Shown one piece after another: positions 8,893 through 17,978 of a stretch of 64,000 nt of DNA. Position numbers and translations under genes: made by a program. This DNA is from Clostridiaceae bacterium. Its GTDB lineage: Bacteria; Bacillota_I; Bacilli_A; Erysipelotrichales; Coprobacillaceae. Every line of letters starts with the position of its first letter. The stretch's first letter is position 1. Under the pieces are notes generated by a model. It worked only from the letters and a program-made list of their open reading frames with translations. It was not told the origin of the DNA and did no database searches. The stretch covers positions 55,715-119,714 of the forward strand of contig CABJAS010000005.1 in assembly GCA_902363625.1 (NCBI GenBank), given 5' to 3'.

Positions 8893-8983
8893 TAAAAAGA
8901 ACAGGATTTAAGATATCGCTATGTTAAACTGTAAGTAGATAAAGAACCCAAAATATGAATTATAGAAAGGAGCAAAGCAAGCG

Positions 8984-9190
8984 ATGAAACAAGTAAAATT
9001 TATTGAAGTGAAATCAGAATTAAGCGGATATGGCTTAGGAAAAGGAACGAGGTATACATTTGAGGGAATCGAAAAGGTCATTTATGAAATGATCATGAAG
9101 GGCTGGGACTATAAAGGTTATGTTCCAAAGGAGACAAGAGGCACCGGGGATATTGAAAAAATGTCGCTCATCTTTCAAAAGGAAGAATAA
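8984..9190 (+). CDS. DUF4177-like small protein
   Basis: Soluble protein of 68 residues beginning KQVKFIEVKSEL, with a central helix containing YEMIMKGWDYKG. The layout (beta strand, helix ending in GW, then two strands) is that of DUF4177 proteins, whose function is unknown. An AGAAAGGAG site lies upstream. No signal peptide or membrane segment is seen. The next gene is also a small conserved protein, but a 95-base gap separates them. Confidence 0.6.
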   Translation: MKQVKFIEVKSELSGYGLGKGTRYTFEGIEKVIYEMIMKGWDYKGYVPKETRGTGDIEKMSLIFQKEE

Positions 9191-9285
9191 ATTGTAAGCA
9201 GCTCCCATTTATGTGTTTTTCTAAATAAGAATAAAAAGGTAAATTTCTATCCAAAATATAGAGAATCGTAAAGGAGAAGTAAACG

Positions 9286-9636
9286 ATGAATAACGAAAAA
9301 GTATATCAGATGAAATTTTCTAAAATCTATTCCTTGCTTGTCAGTAAAGCAGTGAAAAAAGGGCGTACGCAATCAGAAGTGGATCAAATTATTACCTGGC
9401 TTACCGGTTACAGTGAAGCTAAACTGAAGGAGAGTGCAGAAACAGAAGTAACGTATGCGGATTTCTTTAATCAGGCACCGAGTCTAAATCCAAACAGACA
9501 TTTGATTAAAGGCTCAATCTGCGGTGTTAAAGTAGAAGAAATCAAAGAACCGTTGATGCAGGAAATTCGCTATTTGGATAAATTGATCGATGAACTGGCA
9601 AAAGGGAAAACGATGGAGCATATTTTAAGAAAATAA
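9286..9636 (+). CDS. DUF2200 family protein
   Basis: Protein of 116 residues matching DUF2200: [20 protein letters not shown] at the N-terminus, then [20 protein letters not shown], and the central [21 protein letters not shown]. The family is widespread in Firmicutes and has no known function. AAAGGAGAAG lies upstream. It is predicted cytosolic, with alternating helices and no membrane segment. It is convergent with the symporter gene downstream and shares a short hairpin with it. Confidence 0.82.
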   Translation: MNNEKVYQMKFSKIYSLLVSKAVKKGRTQSEVDQIITWLTGYSEAKLKESAETEVTYADFFNQAPSLNPNRHLIKGSICGVKVEEIKEPLMQEIRYLDKLIDELAKGKTMEHILRK

Positions 9637-9647
9637 ATAATCAGATA

Positions 9648-9670
9648 CAAAAAAAGATCCCGAAGGATCT
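9648..9670 (-). terminator. Bidirectional terminator between DUF2200 gene and symporter
   Basis: AGATCC / GGATCT hairpin with a CGA loop. Read on the minus strand it is followed by a run of seven T, so it serves mainly the symporter gene, whose stop codon it overlaps. Confidence 0.7.
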
Positions 9671-11009
9671 AACGATTATAAGTGTCTTGATCAAACTGAT
9701 TTTCAGATTTTGATACAATGATCGAAGTGGCTGAATCTCCGACAACATTTAAAGAGGTCACCAGCATTTCAATAGGTCGATTGATTGCTAAAATCAAGGA
9801 GTAGGCAAGCAATGCGGCATCGTTCGTATACCCCATGCCGGTTAGGATTGTAAACAAAATGACAGCTCCGGCACCTGGGGCAGCAGGTGTTCCGATTGAT
9901 GAAACTAAGGCTAATACAGCGATAATTCCAATACTTGTAAATGAAACTTCATATCCTGAACTAGCAGCAATAAAGATTGCGGCAATGACCTGCATAATCG
10001 CTGTTCCATCCATGTTGATAGTCATTCCCAACGGTAAAGTGAATGAGGCAATTTCATCGTGTACGCCTAATTCTTCAACCGTTGTTTTTTTGTTTAGTGG
10101 GAAAGCAGCAGCACTTGATGAAGTAGAGAAACCAAATAGTGCCACTTTAGCGATTTTCTTGACAAAAGGAATCGGATTTAATTTAGCTAATAAACGAATA
10201 TATATAGGATAACCAATCAGAAGATAAACAAATAACGCCAGCACGGCAGTAATGACATAAGCTAAAGCAGGCTTTAGATAATCAATGCCATAGATCGCAA
10301 AGGTACGAGTCAGTAAAACAAAGATGGCAATGGGGGCAAATTTGTTGATGACAAAACTTAAACAAACCGTAATGATTTTATTGATTTCTTCAAGCAGACG
10401 ATGAAAGACTTGAATTTGACTATGTAAATGATTGATTGCTAAACCGATACAAACAGCGATAAAAACGATTGACAATACTTTACCGTTATTAGAGAAGGCA
10501 GAAATAATATTGTTAGGTACAACAGATAAGATGATATTTAGCGGATTGGCACCCACACTTCCTGTTGACGGTGCTAAATTATTTACATTGATCGGATTAA
10601 ATGCTCCGCTGCGATAGACGCTCATTCCCACAACTCCGGCAAAGATTAATGCACATACGGTTGTCAATAAAAAGATTAAAATGGTTTTAGTAGAGATGCG
10701 ACCTAATTTTTTGGTATCTTTCATAGTGCAGATCGCTAATGTAATGGAAGTAAACACCATTGGTATAATAATCAATTGCAAAGCATTGACAAACAATTGA
10801 CCGATGATATAAAAGATTCCAATTGCATTTCCTGCGTTTTCGGCGCTGATATCTTGAAATAGAATTCGATTGATCGTATTCCATGTTTCAGTGTGACCAT
10901 TGGTTAACAGATTTTCACGTAAGACCATGAAAATACCACCGGCAATTAAACCAAATAATAATGAGAACAGCATTTTTACTGCTAAGGATAATTTCTTCTT
11001 TTCTTTCAT
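9669..11009 (-). CDS. Dicarboxylate/amino acid:cation symporter (DAACS)
   Basis: Secondary transporter of 446 residues in the glutamate/aspartate/cystine symporter family. About eight membrane helices precede and surround the two re-entrant hairpins. The serine-rich first hairpin FSTSSSAAAFP and the NMDGT motif in TM7 are visible, followed by VGDSATSIIVSKSE near the C-terminus, where the substrate-contacting Asp lies. The missing Arg of classic glutamate carriers in TM8 makes glutamate uncertain; TcyP-like cystine or a neutral amino acid is possible. AGGAGGTC precedes the ATG. It is a single-gene unit on the minus strand. Confidence 0.88.
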   Translation of the reverse strand: MKEKKKLSLAVKMLFSLLFGLIAGGIFMVLRENLLTNGHTETWNTINRILFQDISAENAGNAIGIFYIIGQLFVNALQLIIIPMVFTSITLAICTMKDTKKLGRISTKTILIFLLTTVCALIFAGVVGMSVYRSGAFNPINVNNLAPSTGSVGANPLNIILSVVPNNIISAFSNNGKVLSIVFIAVCIGLAINHLHSQIQVFHRLLEEINKIITVCLSFVINKFAPIAIFVLLTRTFAIYGIDYLKPALAYVITAVLALFVYLLIGYPIYIRLLAKLNPIPFVKKIAKVALFGFSTSSSAAAFPLNKKTTVEELGVHDEIASFTLPLGMTINMDGTAIMQVIAAIFIAASSGYEVSFTSIGIIAVLALVSSIGTPAAPGAGAVILFTILTGMGYTNDAALLAYSLILAINRPIEMLVTSLNVVGDSATSIIVSKSENQFDQDTYNR

Positions 11010-11108
11010 TTATAGACCTCCTGTTTTGGACACAAACCTTTAATATTATATATAGCTTTGTCTTATTAGGCAAATATTTTTTTAAAAAACTTCTTTATTG
11101 TATTATTT

Positions 11109-11141
11109 TGGCAAAAAAAGACTCGATTATGAAATCGAATC
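11109..11141 (-). terminator. Terminator of M42 peptidase gene
   Basis: On the minus strand GATTCGAT / ATCGAGTC flanks a TTCATA loop and is followed by seven T. Confidence 0.8.
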
Positions 11142-12173
11142 TTAATGTGTTAAATATAGGGCTAATAATTTCATTGAATTTTCTACACCTTGATAATGAG
11201 AACGCTCATAGCCATGACTGGCAAAAACACCGGAACCGATTAAAGCGGCACGAATGTTGTTTCCGCCACGTAAGGCAGCAGAAGCGTCGGAAGAATAAGA
11301 AGGATAGATATCTACGGCATACTGTAAGTCATTTGCTTTTGCCAATTCAATTAATTTTGAAGTCATTGCATAATCATATGGACCGGAAGAATCTTTTGCA
11401 CAAATCGATACATCATACTCACTACAGGCAAGATCTTTACCAATGCATCCCATATCGACGGCTAATACTTCGGAAATATCATTAGGAATATATGCCATAC
11501 CATGTCCGACCTCTTCAAATGTAGAAATCAATACTTTTACGTTATATTGAGGCATTATGTGTTGATCATGCATGTATTTTAAAACCCCGAAGATAATGGC
11601 TACGCTTAGCTTGTCATCTAAGAAACGTGATTTAATAAATCCATTTTCAGTAATCACAGTTTTTGGATCGATGCAGATATAATCACCGTTTGCAATTTCT
11701 AGCTTTTCAGTGTCTTCTTTTGTTTTTACTATTTCATCCAAGATTACTTCCATATTTTCTTCTGTTCTTTCCAAAGTGGCGGCATCATTATAGACATGAA
11801 TAGCCGGACTGGTGGAAAAGAATGTGCCTGAGTAAGTTTTATTGGTACGGGTATAGATCGTACATTGTTCACTATCCAACGTAGGTAAGATAGGACCACC
11901 GACACGAGTAAAGGCTAAGCGACCATTAGCTTTAATACTTCTTACCATAGCTCCTAATGTATCAACATGAGCAGAAACACCAATAGTGCGGCTGCTGTCT
12001 GTTCCCGGAACCATAATAATGCCATTTCCTTTCTCTGTCATTTCAAAAGTGAATCCTAATTCCTTTGCATACGTTTCAATCTTTTGCATGACACCATGTG
12101 TAAATCCGCTTGGACTGTCTGTTTTTAAAATATCGGTTAAGACATCTAATACATATTGTTTATCAAAATTCAT
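11142..12173 (-). CDS. M42 family metallo-aminopeptidase
   Basis: Co-catalytic metallopeptidase of 343 residues, of the type forming large dodecameric tetrahedral complexes in the cytosol. Metal-binding segments are visible: VSAHVDTLGAMV (His and Asp), SRFLDDKLSV (bridging Asp), and STFEEVGHGMAY with the catalytic Glu pair. Further on VDMGCIGKDL supplies the next ligand and the C-terminal YERSHYQGV carries a final His. It resembles glutamyl aminopeptidase/endoglucanase-like M42 proteins (FrvX, PepA). AAAAGGAGAAAC precedes the start. It stands alone, convergent to nothing, upstream of the symporter on the same strand but with its own terminator. Confidence 0.9.
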   Translation of the reverse strand: MNFDKQYVLDVLTDILKTDSPSGFTHGVMQKIETYAKELGFTFEMTEKGNGIIMVPGTDSSRTIGVSAHVDTLGAMVRSIKANGRLAFTRVGGPILPTLDSEQCTIYTRTNKTYSGTFFSTSPAIHVYNDAATLERTEENMEVILDEIVKTKEDTEKLEIANGDYICIDPKTVITENGFIKSRFLDDKLSVAIIFGVLKYMHDQHIMPQYNVKVLISTFEEVGHGMAYIPNDISEVLAVDMGCIGKDLACSEYDVSICAKDSSGPYDYAMTSKLIELAKANDLQYAVDIYPSYSSDASAALRGGNNIRAALIGSGVFASHGYERSHYQGVENSMKLLALYLTH

Positions 12174-12303
12174 TCTGTTTCTCCTTTTATTAAACTCTAT
12201 TATTATTTTACATCTTTTAAGTGAATATACAATATTATTTTCCTTTTAAATAAAGACGGAATTTGTTAAAATAGGTAAAGTAATGAAGAAGGGTGAAAAA
12301 GAC

Positions 12304-13149
12304 ATGGATGGGATCATATTAATCGATAAACCGTTAGGATATACAAGTCATGATATTGTAGGGAAAGTAAGAAGAGTACTGCATACAAAAAAAGTGGGAC
12401 ACTGTGGAACATTGGATCCGGAGGCTAGTGGTGTTTTAGTGGTTTGCGTCAATAAAGCAACCAAGGCTTTACAGTTTTTAACGAGTGAAGATAAACACTA
12501 TGTAGCTACTATTAAGCTGGGGATTTCTACAGATACTTATGATATGACTGGAACAATTCAAAACCAAGTGCCTTATCGCAATGATATATCACTAGAACAG
12601 CTAAATCATGTCTTAACTCAGTTTAAAGGGAAACAAAAACAGATACCGCCGATATATTCCGCAATCAAAGTGAATGGAAAAAAATTATATGAGTATGCCC
12701 GTGCCGGTGAAACTGTGGAAATTCAGCCACGTGATATTGAGATTTATTCAATAGAATGTGTAGCATTAAACGAGGATGAAATTCAAATTCGAGTGCATTG
12801 CTCTAAAGGGACCTATATCCGGTCATTATGTGTGGATATTGCTTGTGCATTAGGTTATCCGGGATGTATGAGTGCATTAAAAAGAACTCAGTCCGGACCT
12901 TTTAAATTAGAGGACTGCGTCAGTTTAGAAGCGTTGGAAAACAATCAGTATGAAATGATTGCCTTAGATGAAGCACTGGCTCATTTACCATCCTTAACAA
13001 TTGAAGATGAAAAGATTGTTTATCATGGAAAAACGATTGATTCTGCATTAGAAGGGCAGATCGCTATAAAAAACAAAGAAGGACATATTTTAGCCATTTA
13101 TGAGCAGTCAGGCAATCACACTTTAAAAAATGTAAGGGGGTTATGGTAG
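12304..13149 (+). CDS. truB: tRNA pseudouridine(55) synthase
   Basis: Modifies U55 in the T-loop of tRNAs. The 281 residues begin GIILIDKPLGYTSHDIV and contain the catalytic motif VGHCGTLDPEASGVL with the nucleophilic Asp near residue 36. RVHCSKGTYIRSLCVDI is the typical central segment. The ATG at 12304 follows AGAAGGGTG; the upstream ATG at 12283 lies before that site. It forms the classical truB-ribF pair, overlapping ribF by one base. Confidence 0.96.
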   Translation: MDGIILIDKPLGYTSHDIVGKVRRVLHTKKVGHCGTLDPEASGVLVVCVNKATKALQFLTSEDKHYVATIKLGISTDTYDMTGTIQNQVPYRNDISLEQLNHVLTQFKGKQKQIPPIYSAIKVNGKKLYEYARAGETVEIQPRDIEIYSIECVALNEDEIQIRVHCSKGTYIRSLCVDIACALGYPGCMSALKRTQSGPFKLEDCVSLEALENNQYEMIALDEALAHLPSLTIEDEKIVYHGKTIDSALEGQIAIKNKEGHILAIYEQSGNHTLKNVRGLW

Positions 13150-14078
13150 TGAAGGTATTACATTATTATTTGAATGAACCACTCACCTTAAAACAACCGA
13201 TTGCCTTAGCGATGGGATATTTTGATGGGCTTCACTTAGGGCATCAGGCTCTAGCCAATAAGGTAAAGGATTTTGCATCCGAGCATCAAATCGCTTCTGC
13301 CTTGATGACCTTCTCGCCGAATCCTTTGATTACTTTAGGGAAGATGGAAGCTGAACATCATTTAACTTCTTTTGAAGATCGGGCAAAGCTTTTAGAAAAG
13401 ATGGGAATCGATTACTTGATTATTGTTAATTTTGATAAAGCAGTAAGTCAGTTATCACCGGAAGACTTTTTTAGGCAGTTTATTCGACCTTTAGACATTC
13501 GCTGTTTGGTATGCGGCTTTGACTATCATTTTGGTTCAGGCGGCAAGGGCAATGGCAAACTGCTGAAAGATTTGGCGGCAGATCATTTTGAAGTTTATAT
13601 TCAAGAAGAAATCATGATTGATCAGCAAAAAGTAAGTTCGACTCGTATTCAAAAAGCATTGTGTGACGGACAGGTGCAAACAGCCTGTCATTTATTAGGA
13701 CGACCTTACTGCATCAAGGGCGAAGTGATTAAGGGACGTCAGATTGGGAGAACGATCGGTTTTCCGACAGCTAATGTAGATTACGGAGAATATGCGGTTC
13801 CTAAAAATGGGGTTTACGGAGTAAAAATAGAAGTTGATCAGCAATTATATATGGGAATGTGCAATATTGGGTATAATCCAACTTTTGATTCATTGGAGCA
13901 GCGTTCATTGGAGGTTAATATCTTTGATTTTGATCAGGATATCTATGGGAAGATTGTGCATGTCTATTTTTATTGTTTGATACGCGATGAAGTGAAGTTT
14001 TCTTCACCTCAAGAGTTGATTTCACAATTAAACAAAGATAAAAAGGAAATCATTGGTTATTTTTTAGCCAATGATTAA
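13149..14078 (+). CDS. ribF: Bifunctional riboflavin kinase/FAD synthetase
   Basis: Makes FMN from riboflavin and FAD from FMN. The N-terminal nucleotidyl-transferase half shows MGYFDGLHLGHQAL and STRIQKAL; the C-terminal kinase half shows GRQIGRTIGFPTANV and ends with YCLIRDEVKFSS. The GTG at 13149 overlaps the truB stop (TAGTG) and is 8 bases from TAAGGGGG, whereas the ATG at 13143 would be only two bases away; ATG remains possible. About 309 residues, a normal length. Confidence 0.95.
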   Translation: MKVLHYYLNEPLTLKQPIALAMGYFDGLHLGHQALANKVKDFASEHQIASALMTFSPNPLITLGKMEAEHHLTSFEDRAKLLEKMGIDYLIIVNFDKAVSQLSPEDFFRQFIRPLDIRCLVCGFDYHFGSGGKGNGKLLKDLAADHFEVYIQEEIMIDQQKVSSTRIQKALCDGQVQTACHLLGRPYCIKGEVIKGRQIGRTIGFPTANVDYGEYAVPKNGVYGVKIEVDQQLYMGMCNIGYNPTFDSLEQRSLEVNIFDFDQDIYGKIVHVYFYCLIRDEVKFSSPQELISQLNKDKKEIIGYFLAND

Positions 14079-14125
14079 ATGTTTTTACCCATAATTTACC
14101 ATTTTTACCAATTTTGATTATGTAA

Positions 14126-14154
14126 TTGACAAAATAAGTGGATTATAGGATAAT
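14126..14154 (+). promoter_or_regulatory. Promoter of glucosaminidase gene
   Basis: TTGACA (14126-14131) and GATAAT (14149-14154) are spaced by 17 bases, 43 bases before the start codon. Confidence 0.75.
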
Positions 14155-14196
14155 CTGTAAATAGAGAAGTGTGCAATTAAAAGGGGGAGTAAATCG

Positions 14197-16017
14197 ATGC
14201 ATAATAAGAAGAAAATAACGTTGTTATTAATGGCGTTTATGATGATTATTCCTGCGTTTTATAGATACGGTGAATCTGTTAAGGCGGAGGATAATGAGAA
14301 CAACATTAGTGATATTGACAATACTCACTTTATTGTCATGGATAAAGAGGGGAATGTAGAATATATAGAATATAATAATGAGGCAGAACCATTAGCGGTA
14401 TCTGATGAAGATGAAACCTATCAGGTTGTTTCGGTACGTGGTGAAGATGAAACTGTCTTAGGGGAATACGACACCTATGAAGAAGCCAATGAAGTAATGG
14501 AAAAGTCAAAATATTATCGTTCAGCCGGAGATGTGATGGTCAAGGCGAATAATACGGTTCGTACAACAAACTATGGGTTAGCTCGTTTGAAAAATCAGGT
14601 GATTTATTATACTGAGGTAGATTCGGGAAGAACAGGATATATTCATGGCGGAACAGCGGCAGATGCAGCTTATATCAGTACAAGTGCAGATGGCCGTACG
14701 ATCCGCATCAAAGTTTCCGGTGTGGTGATGGATGTGGCAGCTGGGTACATAGCAGGTATTGAAACCAATATAGCTGACAACCGAGTTAGTTTTTATGAAG
14801 TCGATAATGGGGTTTTATACCATGCTTCACGCTATTACAGTGGGTCTAGCTATCCGCTTTCTTATGCTCGTGTAGGGGTTAAACAAAGCTATATGCAAGA
14901 AGGAGCGACCTATTATAGTTATGACGGTCATTACTTCTATACAAGCTACACTAAAATGTTAGATGACTATCGTAATGGAAATTACAGTAATGCCATTAAT
15001 AGTGGAAATCCATATTATAATTACTATCAGTATTTGTCCCATCATACAAAAAGTAATTTTTCAGTAAGCAGTTTGAATAGTTTTTTAAATGCTGGAATTA
15101 ACGGAAGAACAAGTGCCTTAACTTCTCAAGGACAGGCGTTTATTACTTCTCAAAATACATATACGGTCAATGCTGGGTTAATGCTTGGGGTCGCTATCAA
15201 TGAAACCGGTTGGGGAATGAGTGATTATGCATTGAATCGTAATAATTTATTTGGACATGCAGCTTATGACAGTGATCCTGATCAAGCAACTTATTATAAG
15301 AGTATTTTAGATAGTATCAATGGACATGCTTATGATTATGTTTCACGAGGATATTTAAATGCGATTGATGAGCGTTACTGCGGACCACATTTAGGAGATA
15401 AACACAGCGGATTAAACGTTGCTTACGCCTCTGATGGCTATTGGGGCGAAAAAGCGGCTTCGCATATGTGGAAATTAACATCTAGTGATAACAGTGACTT
15501 TGGACGTTATACGATTGGGATTTTAACTGGTGGGGAACAGTGGTTCTATAAAGAAGCTGATCCTAATTCGAAAGCAATTTATTCTAGTGCGACTATGGAT
15601 GGAGCTGGTCTTGACCAAGTGTATGATTTTCCAGTAACAATCCTTGATGTTGTTACAGGAACAGATGGAAAAAAGTGGTATAAGATTATTTCTGATACTC
15701 CATTAACTGAGGAGCGTAATCAATTAGCGACAACCGCAGTTTTTAAATCTACACGTGATTATGTATATATCCCTGCTTCATCAACAACTGTAGTCTATAA
15801 CGGAAGTGGGCTTGATATTCCAGATGAAATAGTTTTAAAGGGTGACGTAAATGGAGATGGAAAAATTACACCAGCAGATTATGTAAAAATTAAAAATCAT
15901 ATTATGGGCACCAGTTTACTTTCTGGAAGAGCATTAGAAGCGGCCGATGCAAATGGTGATGGTAAAGTAACTCCAGCGGATTATGTAAAAGTTAAAAATA
16001 TAATTATGGGCAGATAG
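14197..16017 (+). CDS. Secreted glucosaminidase with C-terminal dockerin
   Basis: Predicted secreted peptidoglycan hydrolase of 606 residues. A signal peptide (KKKITLLLMAFMMIIPAF, cleavage near VKA) is followed by a region of unknown fold (about 40-270), then a glucosaminidase domain (about 280-430) with the catalytic Glu in GVAINETGWGMS and the NNLFGHAAYD segment typical of LytD/GH73-like enzymes. After an SH3-like stretch, residues 548-606 form a type I dockerin: two repeats, GDVNGDGKITPADYVKIKNH and ADANGDGKVTPADYVKVKNI, with complete calcium ligands. A dockerin implies a cohesin partner elsewhere on the cell surface. The site AAAGGGGGAG precedes the ATG. Confidence 0.88.
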   Translation: MHNKKKITLLLMAFMMIIPAFYRYGESVKAEDNENNISDIDNTHFIVMDKEGNVEYIEYNNEAEPLAVSDEDETYQVVSVRGEDETVLGEYDTYEEANEVMEKSKYYRSAGDVMVKANNTVRTTNYGLARLKNQVIYYTEVDSGRTGYIHGGTAADAAYISTSADGRTIRIKVSGVVMDVAAGYIAGIETNIADNRVSFYEVDNGVLYHASRYYSGSSYPLSYARVGVKQSYMQEGATYYSYDGHYFYTSYTKMLDDYRNGNYSNAINSGNPYYNYYQYLSHHTKSNFSVSSLNSFLNAGINGRTSALTSQGQAFITSQNTYTVNAGLMLGVAINETGWGMSDYALNRNNLFGHAAYDSDPDQATYYKSILDSINGHAYDYVSRGYLNAIDERYCGPHLGDKHSGLNVAYASDGYWGEKAASHMWKLTSSDNSDFGRYTIGILTGGEQWFYKEADPNSKAIYSSATMDGAGLDQVYDFPVTILDVVTGTDGKKWYKIISDTPLTEERNQLATTAVFKSTRDYVYIPASSTTVVYNGSGLDIPDEIVLKGDVNGDGKITPADYVKIKNHIMGTSLLSGRALEAADANGDGKVTPADYVKVKNIIMGR

Positions 16018-16033
16018 AGAAGAGGAATAATAA

Positions 16034-17473
16034 ATGAAAAATAAAAATAAAAATAAAATCATGATAAGTGCATTGTGTACAATTACAATGGTGGTATGCA
16101 TGATGACTGGATTTATTAGCAATGTCTATGCAGCAAGTGCTTCTATTTCTGCAAGTGCAAGCACTATTTATGTTGGAGAATCAGTCACTTTTACAGTTAC
16201 AGTAAGTAATGGTGCAGGCTTTGTTACATTGTCTGGTGCCGTGAATGATAAGGTATGGCTAGATAATTCTTCCCAATCATACACCGTAACCGGAAATTCA
16301 GTAGGTACTTTGTCTGTTTCTATTGGGGGAGTAGTTTCTGATTATGATACTGAATTAGATGAGTCAGTATCAGGTGGCGCTTCTGTTTCTGTTATTAACC
16401 GCCCAAGTAACAACGGTGGCGGATCATCAAGTAATACACCTTCAGGTGGAGGAAATTCTAATACTGGGGGATCAACTTCGGGTGGTGCAGCTTCCGGAGG
16501 AAATACAACACCCACAACACCAACTGAAACTCCCGAAGAAGATCCAAAGTCAACAAACAACAATTTATCCGGATTATCTGTAAGTACAGGAACATTAAGT
16601 CCGGAATTTAATGCCGATACAACAGAATATACAGTTACTTTACCGGCAGATGCGACAACGATCAGCATTGATGCAAGTGCCGCAGATGAAAAAGCAGCTG
16701 TAGAGGGAACCGGAGAACATAGCTTAAAAGCAGGAACTAATGAAATCGCGATTAATGTTACTGCAGAAAACGGCGATGTTAAAACCTATTATGTAAAAGT
16801 GAACGTAGATGAAACACCGTTAGTTTACACAACCTTTAATAACCAAAAATTAGGCGTTGTCAGAAATACTGATGAAATTGGCATTCCTAATTCTTTTGAA
16901 GAAACAACAGTAACGTTAGACGGACAGGAAGTTAAGGCATGGAACAGTGCCCAAATGAATAAGACTATTGTATTCTTAGTAAATGAAGCAGGTGAAAAGA
17001 ATTTCTACTTGTTTGAAAACAATCAGGTGACTTCGATTTTTAAACCGGTTGGATTATTAGGTCGAAACCTTTATATTGTTGATGTTCCGGCAGATAAGCA
17101 AAAGATGAAGGGGCTTATTTATGGAGAAGTTGTGATCAAAGATGAAAAATTTAATGGATGGACATTTGAAGACGAAGCATTTTCAAATTACTCAATCATT
17201 TATGTAATGGATGAACTGGGTAATATTAAATACTATCAATATGAAAAAACAGAAGATGCGTTACAGCTTTATTCAATGGCAGCACCAACAACTCAGGAAG
17301 CAGTAGATAAGACAAATGAAAAAGTCAATACGCAGCAGATGATCATCTATGCGCTGATTGCAACGACGCTTGTTGGTGGCGGGTTAGCAGCTTATGCATT
17401 CTATCAATTAGTACAATCAAAGAAAAATACTGGTTACAACAAGAAATTTGACTATACAAATGATGATGAATAG
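16034..17473 (+). CDS. Membrane-anchored Ig-like/cadherin-like surface protein
   Basis: Exported protein of 479 residues, 16 bases after the dockerin glucosaminidase. Order: signal peptide (about 1-34, ending SNVYA), an Ig-like or bacterial-Ig domain (about 37-115), a Gly/Ser/Thr/Pro/Asn-rich linker (about 118-172), a cadherin-like beta-sandwich domain (about 175-258, NNLSGLSVSTGTLSPEF to VKTYYVKVNV), a further beta-rich domain of unknown type, a membrane helix (about 433-455) and a short cytoplasmic tail. No sortase motif is seen. Position suggests it holds or guides the hydrolase at the surface; whether the N-terminal domain is a cohesin is unknown. Confidence 0.78.
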   Translation: MKNKNKNKIMISALCTITMVVCMMTGFISNVYAASASISASASTIYVGESVTFTVTVSNGAGFVTLSGAVNDKVWLDNSSQSYTVTGNSVGTLSVSIGGVVSDYDTELDESVSGGASVSVINRPSNNGGGSSSNTPSGGGNSNTGGSTSGGAASGGNTTPTTPTETPEEDPKSTNNNLSGLSVSTGTLSPEFNADTTEYTVTLPADATTISIDASAADEKAAVEGTGEHSLKAGTNEIAINVTAENGDVKTYYVKVNVDETPLVYTTFNNQKLGVVRNTDEIGIPNSFEETTVTLDGQEVKAWNSAQMNKTIVFLVNEAGEKNFYLFENNQVTSIFKPVGLLGRNLYIVDVPADKQKMKGLIYGEVVIKDEKFNGWTFEDEAFSNYSIIYVMDELGNIKYYQYEKTEDALQLYSMAAPTTQEAVDKTNEKVNTQQMIIYALIATTLVGGGLAAYAFYQLVQSKKNTGYNKKFDYTNDDE

Positions 17474-17500
17474 AAGAGTGATAATGCTCTTCTTTTTATT
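17472..17500 (+). terminator. Terminator after surface-protein pair
   Basis: AGAAGAG / CTCTTCT hairpin with a TGATAATG loop and a T-rich tail, overlapping the stop codon. Confidence 0.82.
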
Positions 17501-17588
17501 TTGTAAGATAAAAATTTAGTTTGTCCCTAATATTCTAGTCAATTCTACATGGGGTTAAGCATATAGTATTACTAGGGAGTGAGGATGA

Positions 17589-17927
17589 ATGAGTATTACT
17601 AGAGGAGATATTTTTTATGCCGATTTATCACCGGTAGTAGGAAGTGAACAAGGAGGATATCGTCCGGTCCTGATATTGCAAAATAATAAGGGAAATAAGT
17701 TTTCTACTACTGTGATCGTAGCCCCTATTTCTTCAAAAGTGCAGAAAAATAAAATACCTACCCATGTCTTAATTGATAATGATCAGTTAGAAAAGAAATC
17801 GATAGTTTTATTAGAACAGATAAGAACGATTGATAAAAAACGTATTTTCGACAAAGTTGGCTGTGTTTCCGCAGAAAAGATGGAACTGATCAATCAGGCA
17901 ATAAAGACTAGTTTAGATATCAAATGA
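17589..17927 (+). CDS. mazF: MazF/PemK-type endoribonuclease toxin
   Basis: Toxin of 112 residues that cuts mRNA at short sequences. The family signature RGDIFYADLSPVVGSEQGG, RPVLILQN and the PISSKVQK loop are intact, and the catalytic Arg and Thr of EndoA-type proteins appear to be present. No antitoxin gene precedes it: only about 95 bases separate it from the upstream terminator, too little for a MazE or NdoAI protein, and the next gene downstream is a membrane protease. The site GGGAGTGAGG lies just before ATG 17589. Confidence 0.92.
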   Translation: MSITRGDIFYADLSPVVGSEQGGYRPVLILQNNKGNKFSTTVIVAPISSKVQKNKIPTHVLIDNDQLEKKSIVLLEQIRTIDKKRIFDKVGCVSAEKMELINQAIKTSLDIK

Positions 17928-17978
17928 ATTTTCTTTTATTGGGTGAAGTGATATAATGTCATAAAGGGAGGTATGAGA

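Noticed and set aside
10961..11485. Open frame of 174 codons on the plus strand
   Set aside because: It runs antisense across the ends of the symporter and M42 genes, has no ribosome binding site, and its product is biased to His/Arg/Leu as a shadow frame.
16342..16668. Open frame of 108 codons on the minus strand
   Set aside because: It mirrors the Gly/Ser/Thr/Pro-rich linker of the surface protein; low-complexity DNA keeps the opposite frame open.
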